64,000 nucleotides of DNA from Jeotgalibacillus alimentarius (GTDB lineage: Bacteria; Bacillota; Bacilli; Bacillales; Jeotgalibacillaceae), in the NCBI RefSeq assembly GCF_000829445.1, contig NZ_JXRQ01000017.1, positions 458,453-522,452 on the forward strand, written 5' to 3'. The stretch's first letter is position 1; each line of letters opens with the position of its first letter. Below are positions 57,121-64,000 of the stretch, in pieces. A program made the translations under genes and the position numbers. Below the pieces are notes generated by a model that worked only from the letters and a program-made list of their open reading frames with translations, ran no database searches and was not told the origin of the DNA.

Positions 57121-58257
57121 ATGAAGTTTTTACATACAGCTGACTGGCATTTAGGTAAGCTTGTCCATGGTGTGTATATGACAGAGGATCAGGCATGTAT
57201 ACTTGATCAGTTTATAGAAATTGCAGCGCAGGAAAAGCCTGACGCTATTATCATCGCAGGAGACCTTTACGATCGTTCTGTACCGCCTGCTGATGCTGTC
57301 AATCTGTTGAACAAAACGTTATATACATTGAATGTGGAAATGGAAATACCGGTCATCGCTATATCAGGGAATCATGACAGCGCTGATAGAATTGCATTCG
57401 GCTCCGAGTGGTATAAACACTCTGACCTTCATGTGACGGGGAAATGGCGGCCGGATCAGCTGCCTGTTGAAATAAAGGGTGTGAGATTTCATTCAGTTCC
57501 TTATGCAGAGCCGGGTGTTATAAGAGGATTATTAAAAAATGACTCTATTTTGTCACATCATGATGCGATGAAAGAGACAATCAATGTGATTTGCGGGGAC
57601 AGGGAATTTGGAAAATATCCTGAAGTGCTGATTGGCCACTCGTTTGTCAGTGGTGGTACGACCAGTGACTCTGAAAGAACTTTATCTGTTGGGGGAGCCG
57701 GCACTGTAAGTAAGGAATTATTTGAGCCGTTTACATATACCGCTCTGGGACATCTCCACAGTCCCTATGCGATCAATGATGAGAAAGTTCATTATGCAGG
57801 TTCTCTTCTCAAGTATTCCTTTTCAGAAGCCGGCCATAAGAAAATGGTCAAATGTGTTTCTATCGAAAACGGTGAAACAACAGTTAAAGAGATCCCTTTA
57901 ACGCCTGAAAGAGACCTGGTGATTCTTAAGGGCTCTTTAGAGGAGATGCTCAAGGCGGATTTTTATCATCACAAAAATGATTATATTAAAGCTGTGCTGA
58001 CTGATGAAGGGTCACTGATTGATCCGATTAACAAGCTGAGATCTGTTTATCCTAATGTACTTCACCTTGAAAGAGAAAGAGCAGTCCGGGATAGTAAACG
58101 CGAACAGCCGATCAGGAAAAAACATGATCATTTATCGGATACTGAGCTGTTTAAGCGGTTCTTTGAGTATGTGACAGAGGCTGACTGGACAGATGAGATG
58201 GAAGATGAATTAATCCGCACGATGGATTTATCTATTAAAGGAAGTGATCAGACGTGA
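57121..58257 (+). CDS. sbcD: DNA double-strand break repair nuclease SbcD (Mre11-like)
   Basis: Mn-dependent phosphoesterase subunit of the SbcCD nuclease that cleaves hairpins and protein-blocked ends, 378 residues. Phosphoesterase motifs are HTADWHLGK, IIAGDLYDRSVPP, ISGNHDSADRI, IGHSFVSGG and TALGHLHSP. ATG start with GGGGG. Its end overlaps the sbcC start by 4 bases, so the two subunits are made together. Confidence 0.98.
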   Translation: MKFLHTADWHLGKLVHGVYMTEDQACILDQFIEIAAQEKPDAIIIAGDLYDRSVPPADAVNLLNKTLYTLNVEMEIPVIAISGNHDSADRIAFGSEWYKHSDLHVTGKWRPDQLPVEIKGVRFHSVPYAEPGVIRGLLKNDSILSHHDAMKETINVICGDREFGKYPEVLIGHSFVSGGTTSDSERTLSVGGAGTVSKELFEPFTYTALGHLHSPYAINDEKVHYAGSLLKYSFSEAGHKKMVKCVSIENGETTVKEIPLTPERDLVILKGSLEEMLKADFYHHKNDYIKAVLTDEGSLIDPINKLRSVYPNVLHLERERAVRDSKREQPIRKKHDHLSDTELFKRFFEYVTEADWTDEMEDELIRTMDLSIKGSDQT

Positions 58258-61200
58258 GACCGCTAAAACTCGTTATGCATGCATTCGGTCCTTATGCAGG
58301 TATAGAGACAATTGACTTCAGTGAACTGGGATCAAAAACAATGTTTGTGATTTCCGGTAAAACCGGTGCGGGTAAGACAACAATTTTTGATGCAATCGCT
58401 TTTGCACTTTACGGGAAGACAAGTGGAGAGGAACGCTCTGCACAGGATTTGCGCAGTGATTTTGCTGAAGAGAGCCTTCAGACAAGTGTTGATTTTACAT
58501 TTTTATTAAAAGGTAGAACGTATCGAATACTCAGATCCCCAATTCAGCAAAAGAAGAAATCAAGGGGGGAGGGATATACAACCATCAATGCAAAAGCTGA
58601 ATTTTATGAAAGAATTGATGGAGAAGAACAATTAATCGCTTCAAATATCAGTGAGACAGAAGATCAGGTCAATAGATTAATGCAGCTCGACTTCCATCAG
58701 TTTAAACAGATTCTGATGATTCCTCAAGGGGAATTCAGAACCTTATTAACTTCAGACAGTACAGACAAGGAAAGGATTCTCCAGAAGTTGTTTCATACTG
58801 AATCATACCGTTATTTTCAGGAGTATCTAAAAACAAAGTCTAAGGAATTGCGAAGCGATGTTGAAAGATTTTCACATGAAAGGGGCCGACTCTATGAATC
58901 TATTGATCCTCTTGACCATGAAGAACTTGAAGAAGCGTTAAATCAGGAAAATATACATGCTCAAAAAATTCATTCGCTAGCAAAAAACTTAGTAGCAACT
59001 CAGAATGAAAAATTAAACAACCTCAAAAATAAAATAACTAAACAAAGAGAAGAATATAAAAATGTACTGATAAAAATTGAAAATGCGCTTTACATAGAGC
59101 GGACATTTAAAGAATATAACCAGGCAGTTAGTGATTTAAAAGAACTGGATAATCATAAGGAAGAGATCGCAAAATGTAAATCTGACATTTCTATTGCCAA
59201 AGATGCAGAGGTCATATGGCCATACTTCCAGGAAATCAGTTATAAAAAAGAAGAACTGGCACGGAGGATTCAATTCAAGGATAAAACAGATAAAGAGCTT
59301 TCAGAGATGAATAAAAAACGTGATCAGTATGAGCAAAGTCTTCAGGTTTTATTAAAACAAAAACCTGAAATTGAAGCCAAAGAGAAAAAAGTGTCCGAGC
59401 TGGAGAGTTTTAAAGCTAAAGCAGAATCTTATCAGCTGAAGTCAAAGGAGTTAACAAACCTTGCTAGTGACGGGGTCAGGGAAAAAGAAAAACTGGATAA
59501 ACTGAAAAATGAGCTGAGTGAAAACGAAGATAAAATTGAAAAACTTTTGAAAGAGCAGCAGAATTGGCTGGAAGCACAGCGGACATTCTCTGAGAATAAA
59601 GTTAAACTGCATCATGTAAAAACAATAATTAATTTGTTTAAGAAACTGAACCAATACAAGACGACAGAACAGCAGCTGAAAGCAGACTTGATTCAAAAAG
59701 AAAAAAATTATTCGGAAGCTGTCGAGAATCAAAAAAAAGAGCAGTTAGCGCTTGATCAGGCGTTACACGAACAGTCTGCAAATTTTGCAATCGAACTTTC
59801 AAAGCAATTAACACATGATGAACCCTGCCCTGTATGCGGTTCTAAACATCATCCCGCACCTGCAGTGACAGGTGGCGACTTAAAAGCTGATCCGGTTGTG
59901 CATCATAAAAATCTTCAATCTTTGCATTCTGAATTGATCAGGCTTGAAAGCGCATGTGATTATTTGAAACAAAAAATGGAAGGAATCAGAACGGATATAG
60001 ACGGAGTTTCTCAGGATATCCAGGCCTCAGAAGCTTTTCATGATCAGAAAAGTCTGGAGGATTATCAATCATCTGAAAACCAGCTTGAAAATCAACAGCT
60101 TTTATTATCAAAAAAACTGAACGCAGGTGAACCTTCTGCCGGAAGAGAAGCGTTTGAACAGGAAAGGTCTGTTATTAAGAAGCACATCGAAAGTGCTGAA
60201 GTGATCGTACAAAAAAAGAGGGATGATTATATCAGCTGCAGGAGCCAGGTCACACAATTAAAAAGTGAGATACCAGAAAAGTATTTCAATGTGTCTGTGT
60301 TGCAAGAAGAGATCGCATTATTACAGGAGAGCATTCGTCAGTACAGCAATCAAATGAGTGAAGCAGAAAAGAAGTACTATGACGCTGAAAATGAATCCAG
60401 TGCTTTAACAGAGCGATTAAAAAGTGCAGCAAATGAGGTTACTGGTGCTCAGGTTGCATTAGATCATGCAAAGCAGCAGTTCAATACAGCTCTTGAAAAT
60501 TCCGGGTTCAGTCAGCCGGAAGATTTAAAAGCCGCGAGACTCGAACCTCAAAAGTTAGCGGGCCTTGAAAATAGGGTGTCTCAATATGAAAAGAAAAAGT
60601 ATTCACTGAAGGAATATATGGAAAAACTCTCAAATGATCTAAAGGGAGTTTCAAAGCCGGATATAAGCATTTATCATGCTGAAAAAGAAAAAATTGAAAA
60701 TGATATTGCAGGTTTTGAGGAAAAAGTATCAACCCTTTCAGGTTTTGTTCATCATCATGAGCAGATCCTGCTGCAACTTGAACAAAATATCTCAGCTTCA
60801 GAAGAAATTGAAAAACGTTACAAACTGACAGGCTTTCTATCTGAAATGGCAAATGGTCAAAATGAATTAAAGTTAACGTTTGAACGTTTTGTGCTTGCAT
60901 ATTATTTGGAGGATATTCTAATTATTGCTAACGAGCGGCTGCTTAAAATGACATCCGGCCGGTATGAACTTCACCGAAAAGAAGACCGTTCGAAAGGGAA
61001 TAAGCAGGGAGGACTTGAACTTCTTGTTATGGATCACTATACCGGACAACAGAGACATGTTAAAACATTGTCAGGAGGAGAAGCATTTAAATCTTCACTG
61101 GCACTTGCGCTGGGACTGGCTGACGTTGTTCAATCGTATGCAGGGGGAGTATCTCTAGAAACAATGTTTATAGACGAGGGATTCGGCACGCTTGATCCTG

Positions 61201-61361
61201 AGTCACTTGATCAGGCGATAGAATCTCTTATGGATATTCAGGCAGGTGGACGACTGGTTGGAGTCATTTCTCACGTTCCTGAACTGAAGGAGCGGATTGA
61301 TGCGAGACTTGAAGTCTTTTCATCAAAAGGGGGAAGCAGTACCAGGTTTATCTTAGAATAA
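58254..61361 (+). CDS. sbcC: SbcC, Rad50-like ATPase of the SbcCD nuclease
   Basis: SMC-like ATPase of 1035 residues, somewhat shorter than the B. subtilis protein (about 1130). The N-terminal half-domain has Walker A SGKTGAGKTTIFDAIAFALYG; two long coiled coils meet at the zinc hook CPVC near residue 526; the C-terminal half-domain carries the signature LSGGEAFKSSLALALGLA and Walker B MFIDEGFGTLDPES. GTG start overlapping sbcD. The coiled coils account for the variable length. Confidence 0.97.
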   Translation: MRPLKLVMHAFGPYAGIETIDFSELGSKTMFVISGKTGAGKTTIFDAIAFALYGKTSGEERSAQDLRSDFAEESLQTSVDFTFLLKGRTYRILRSPIQQKKKSRGEGYTTINAKAEFYERIDGEEQLIASNISETEDQVNRLMQLDFHQFKQILMIPQGEFRTLLTSDSTDKERILQKLFHTESYRYFQEYLKTKSKELRSDVERFSHERGRLYESIDPLDHEELEEALNQENIHAQKIHSLAKNLVATQNEKLNNLKNKITKQREEYKNVLIKIENALYIERTFKEYNQAVSDLKELDNHKEEIAKCKSDISIAKDAEVIWPYFQEISYKKEELARRIQFKDKTDKELSEMNKKRDQYEQSLQVLLKQKPEIEAKEKKVSELESFKAKAESYQLKSKELTNLASDGVREKEKLDKLKNELSENEDKIEKLLKEQQNWLEAQRTFSENKVKLHHVKTIINLFKKLNQYKTTEQQLKADLIQKEKNYSEAVENQKKEQLALDQALHEQSANFAIELSKQLTHDEPCPVCGSKHHPAPAVTGGDLKADPVVHHKNLQSLHSELIRLESACDYLKQKMEGIRTDIDGVSQDIQASEAFHDQKSLEDYQSSENQLENQQLLLSKKLNAGEPSAGREAFEQERSVIKKHIESAEVIVQKKRDDYISCRSQVTQLKSEIPEKYFNVSVLQEEIALLQESIRQYSNQMSEAEKKYYDAENESSALTERLKSAANEVTGAQVALDHAKQQFNTALENSGFSQPEDLKAARLEPQKLAGLENRVSQYEKKKYSLKEYMEKLSNDLKGVSKPDISIYHAEKEKIENDIAGFEEKVSTLSGFVHHHEQILLQLEQNISASEEIEKRYKLTGFLSEMANGQNELKLTFERFVLAYYLEDILIIANERLLKMTSGRYELHRKEDRSKGNKQGGLELLVMDHYTGQQRHVKTLSGGEAFKSSLALALGLADVVQSYAGGVSLETMFIDEGFGTLDPESLDQAIESLMDIQAGGRLVGVISHVPELKERIDARLEVFSSKGGSSTRFILE

Positions 61362-61467
61362 AGACCATCTGTCACAATATATACAAGTAAATTGCAAAGG
61401 TTTTGTTGTAACAGCTTCGGTAGTTTTGTAGCATTAGGATCATAGTGTGATATAAAGGAGTACGGTT

Positions 61468-62040
61468 ATGAAAAAAATGATCTTTCTAATTGCTGCAACC
61501 TTGCTTATTTCAGCATGTTCGTCTGATTTTCAAGGAAATATGGAAAGAGAACTTATAAGTTTTGAATATACAAATCAGGATGGTGAGAAAGTGACGAATA
61601 AAGATCTTGAAGGCACCCCTGTAATCGCCAACTTTATCTTTACAAACTGCGATACTGTCTGTCCACCTATGACATATAATATGACTGGTCTCCAGCAATC
61701 AATTGAAGATGAGGGTATTGATCAGTACAGAATGTTATCATTCAGTGTAGACCCTCAGCAGGACACCGAAGAAGCTTTGAAAGTGTTCATGGGAAGATAT
61801 GAACTGAATAAAGAAAAATGGGATTTCTTAACAGGTTATGAATTTGAAGAGATTAGCGAGCTTGCTCTGGAGTCATTTCAGGGGCTGGTAGTTGATGATC
61901 CTAATTCTGATCAGATGAGTCACCCTACAAGTATCTATCTGATCAGCCCAGATGGAATGGTCGTTAAAAGCTATGATGGATATCAGTCAGTACCTGAGGA
62001 TGAAATTATTGCTGACCTCAAAGCCCTGGGTGACAGTTAA
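61468..62040 (+). CDS. SCO1/SenC-family lipoprotein
   Basis: Thioredoxin-fold copper chaperone or thiol-disulfide protein attached to the outer face of the membrane, 190 residues. The lipobox gives Cys17 (LISACSS). Copper-binding residues are Cys61 and Cys65 in NCDTVCPPM and His152 in SHPTSIYLI, all present, so CuA-site assembly of cytochrome oxidase is possible. ATG with AAAGGAG. It is followed 15 bases later by the phospholipase D-like gene. Confidence 0.93.
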   Translation: MKKMIFLIAATLLISACSSDFQGNMERELISFEYTNQDGEKVTNKDLEGTPVIANFIFTNCDTVCPPMTYNMTGLQQSIEDEGIDQYRMLSFSVDPQQDTEEALKVFMGRYELNKEKWDFLTGYEFEEISELALESFQGLVVDDPNSDQMSHPTSIYLISPDGMVVKSYDGYQSVPEDEIIADLKALGDS

Positions 62041-62055
62041 TTCGGAGGAATTTGA

Positions 62056-63486
62056 TTGAAAAAGAAATGGTATAAGAAAAAAAGATGGTATATTCTATCA
62101 TTCTTACTGATTTACTTCACAATAATGGTTTATCATCAATACAAACCGCTTCCGGAAGGGATATCTTACAGAAGTAACACCATTAAATCAGAATCTGTTA
62201 CTTTTTACAGAGATCTTACTTATATGGAAGGTGATCAAAGACGGCTGGATCATCAGATTTTTAATAGAATCTATGAAATGATCGATGAGTCCCAAGAATT
62301 TATCGTGATTGATATGTTTATGATGGATGGGAGAGTCAGCGAGGATAAAGGTTATCCTGATATCAGCGGCGAGCTAATGGATAAGCTCGTGGACAAGAAA
62401 AATAAAAACCCTGACATGCCGATCATATTCATTACAGATCCTTTTAATACAGGCTACGGGTCATATGAAGGAGCCTGGCTTGAACCTATGAAGGATGCAG
62501 GAATTGAAGTGGTCATTACAAATCTTGACCCGCTGAGAGATTCAACACCGATTTACTCGTCGGCTTGGAGAATGGGTCCTAAATATTTGGGACAGGAAGG
62601 GAGAGGATGGATAATAAATCCATTTGTTGATGGAGGACCTGAGATGACGCTCAGATCATATCTGTCGCTCGCAAATATAAAGGCTAATCACCGGAAGGCT
62701 GTCATTACAGATCAGAGTGCCATGATACTCTCAGCAAATGCGCATAATGAATCCGGATTTCACAACAACGTGGCTTATGAAGTGACTGGTGCGATTATCT
62801 CAGATATGTTAAATGCTGAAGAAGCGGTAGCTGACATGTCAGGAAGTGATGTTACGTTTCCTGAGTACACAGCAGAAGGTAATCCGCGCGGCGAGCTTGA
62901 TCTGGTTTATACAACGGAAGGAGAAACCAGAAAACAAGTACTTGATGCGATATCAAAAGCAAAGCCAGGAGATGAGATCTGGCTTGCTATGTTCTATCTT
63001 TCGGAGCCTGACATTGTTGAAGCATTAGAAACTGCTGCAATAGAGGGTATTGCAGTATCGTTTATACTTGACCCGAATGAAACCGCTTTTGGCAATAAAA
63101 AGACAGGGCTGCCCAACAGACCGGTTATAAATGAGTTAAATGAAAATACAGATGATGCGATTAATATTCGATGGTACAATGTGGATATAGAACAATACCA
63201 TCCTAAAATGATGTTTGTTAAATTAGAGAATGAAGGAATCATCATCTCAGGTTCAGCTAACTTTACAATGAGGAATATGAAAAATTATAATCTGGAAAAT
63301 AACCTGACAATCTCAGGTCCTTTGAACAGCCAGGTCATGCAGGATACAGAACAGTACTTTAACCAGCTTTGGACAAATGAGGGTGCAGAGTATACAGTTC
63401 CGCTTGAAGAGTTTCAGGGAAGTTTATCGTTTTGGCAAAGAGGTGTTTATTGGGTTCAAAAACAATTAAAGCTGACAACTTATTAA
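62056..63486 (+). CDS. Membrane-anchored phospholipase D-like protein
   Basis: PLD-superfamily protein of 476 residues with one N-terminal span (RWYILSFLLIYFTIMVYHQY) and an extracytoplasmic domain. HKD motif 1 is complete: HRKAVITD starting at His212. Motif 2 is HPKMMFVK starting at His382, with Lys389 where the Asp normally stands, followed by an intact GSAN. Each half thus keeps His and Lys. Cardiolipin-synthase-like or phosphodiesterase activity is possible; the substrate is unknown. TTG start at 62056 with GGAGGA. It is probably co-transcribed with the SCO1 gene and the acidic gene downstream. Confidence 0.87.
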   Translation: MKKKWYKKKRWYILSFLLIYFTIMVYHQYKPLPEGISYRSNTIKSESVTFYRDLTYMEGDQRRLDHQIFNRIYEMIDESQEFIVIDMFMMDGRVSEDKGYPDISGELMDKLVDKKNKNPDMPIIFITDPFNTGYGSYEGAWLEPMKDAGIEVVITNLDPLRDSTPIYSSAWRMGPKYLGQEGRGWIINPFVDGGPEMTLRSYLSLANIKANHRKAVITDQSAMILSANAHNESGFHNNVAYEVTGAIISDMLNAEEAVADMSGSDVTFPEYTAEGNPRGELDLVYTTEGETRKQVLDAISKAKPGDEIWLAMFYLSEPDIVEALETAAIEGIAVSFILDPNETAFGNKKTGLPNRPVINELNENTDDAINIRWYNVDIEQYHPKMMFVKLENEGIIISGSANFTMRNMKNYNLENNLTISGPLNSQVMQDTEQYFNQLWTNEGAEYTVPLEEFQGSLSFWQRGVYWVQKQLKLTTY

Positions 63487-63502
63487 TCAGAGGAGGATCA
63501 AT

Positions 63503-63889
63503 TTGAACCGCAGACAGTGGATATTACTCAGTACAATGTCGACCATGCTGATGATGAGTGCAGTTTTAATTGTTCTTATTATTCTTTCTGATCGTAATGA
63601 AGAATTGCCTGATATGCCTGCTCAGGAACAGGAAAACACCCCGGAGGCTGAAAATATCTCAGAAGCTGAAATTGATGAGGAAGATGATTCAACCGGTAGT
63701 GTTGCAGAAGAGTTTTCAGAATCAAATATTGATGAAGGTATAGCAGATCATGAAATAGAACAGAATAAAGAGGATCAGCAGCCTCAAGAAAATGAATCAT
63801 CATTTAAAGATCAGAGTCAGTTTGAAACCGGCATAACCGGTCCGGACATGCCAAGCGAACCGCTTGTCGAAGATTCTTTTGAAAACTAG
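63503..63889 (+). CDS. Acidic membrane-anchored protein of unknown function
   Basis: A 128-residue protein not recognised. A single N-terminal span (WILLSTMSTMLMMSAVLIVLIILS) is followed by a low-complexity tail that is very rich in Glu, Asp, Ser and Gln and contains no Cys. Such tails are often disordered and extracytoplasmic. TTG start at 63503, six bases after GAGGAGGA. It follows the phospholipase D-like gene by 16 bases and ends before a terminator. Confidence 0.8.
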   Translation: MNRRQWILLSTMSTMLMMSAVLIVLIILSDRNEELPDMPAQEQENTPEAENISEAEIDEEDDSTGSVAEEFSESNIDEGIADHEIEQNKEDQQPQENESSFKDQSQFETGITGPDMPSEPLVEDSFEN

Positions 63890-63903
63890 ATATTTTTTCC
63901 TAA

Positions 63904-63920
63904 AGAGGCTGGGACAAAAA
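63904..63920 (+). repeat. GAGGCTGGGACAAAA-type intergenic motif
   Basis: The sequence at 63904-63920 contains GAGGCTGGGACAAAA. Similar GAGG(C/T)TGGGACA elements recur next to terminators in Bacillales genomes as I recall; this cannot be verified here. A single copy is present in this window. Confidence 0.35.
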
Positions 63921-63938
63921 CTAGCCAAAGACTAAAAT

Positions 63939-63980
63939 AAAAGGCGCTGATCATCTAAAAAGATGGTCGGCGCCTTTTAT
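63939..63980 (+). terminator. Terminator of the SCO1-PLD-acidic protein operon
   Basis: Eighteen-base arms at 63939-63956 and 63961-63978 pair with two G-U, around an AAAA loop, ending in T residues. Confidence 0.9.
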
Positions 63981-64000
63981 TACCAAATATTTGTGCTGGT

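Overview
The window is a gene-dense stretch of chromosome from an endospore-forming member of the Bacillales. It carries spoIIIE, spoVS, cotE, spoVK and a Spo0E-type phosphatase. The gene order closely follows the Bacillus subtilis block from rnjB/spoIIIE through ymf genes, pgsA-cinA-recA-rny-ymdB-spoVS, miaB-ricA-cotE-mutSL, miaA-hfq-spoVK-hflX-ynbB-glnRA and lexA-yneAB-ynzC-tkt to ccdA-yneI-ccdC-yneK. The exact genus cannot be fixed from the sequence alone; Bacillaceae or Planococcaceae-like (for example Jeotgalibacillus) is a guess. No rRNA, tRNA, CRISPR, prophage, insertion sequence or transposase was found. Almost every transcription unit ends in a clear hairpin-plus-T terminator.

Layout. 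1-9.7 kb: the 3' part of RNase J2, SpoIIIE, then a nucleoside uptake locus (GntR regulator, BmpA lipoprotein, NupO ATPase, NupP and NupQ permeases). 9.8-15.3 kb: the conserved ymfF-ymfH-ymfI-ymfJ unit, then ymfK and ymfM/rodZ. 15.4-21.6 kb: phospholipid synthesis (pgsA), cinA, recA, rny, ymdB, spoVS. 21.7-30.4 kb: 2-oxoacid:ferredoxin oxidoreductase (korAB), miaB-ricA, then an accessory insert between ricA and cotE made of a CRE-marked aldehyde dehydrogenase, a small gene with a sigma-B promoter, and a LacI-family regulator surrounded by its own operators. 30.5-40.8 kb: mutS-mutL and the glycerol regulon (glpP, glpFK, glpD, each target preceded by a leader terminator), then a lysophospholipase-like hydrolase. 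40.8-48.1 kb: miaA, hfq, spoVK, a TRIC-type channel, hflX, ynbB, glnR-glnA. 48.3-56.7 kb: a second hydrolase, the divergent SOS pair lexA/yneA, yneB, ynzC, tkt, yneF, ynzD, ccdA, yneI, ccdC, yneK. 56.8-64 kb: an uncharacterised 49-aa gene, sbcDC, then an envelope-facing group of a SCO1-like lipoprotein, a membrane-anchored phospholipase D-like protein and an acidic membrane-anchored protein.

The genes are mostly housekeeping. The recognisable circuits are the SOS response (LexA boxes at recA and lexA/yneA), nitrogen control (GlnR sites at glnRA), catabolite control (CRE sites at the nucleoside locus, aldehyde dehydrogenase and glpFK), glycerol antitermination (GlpP) and general stress (sigma-B promoter at 28.4 kb).

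The least expected signals are regulatory DNA and RNA: a three-operator LacI array with one operator inside a perfect 40-bp palindrome where two convergent genes end; a 12-bp stem that buries the ymfJ ribosome binding site and start codon; inverted repeats flanking the gntR gene; and alternative hairpins in the RNase Y leader. Positions and motifs were read by eye; no alignment, folding or database search was run.
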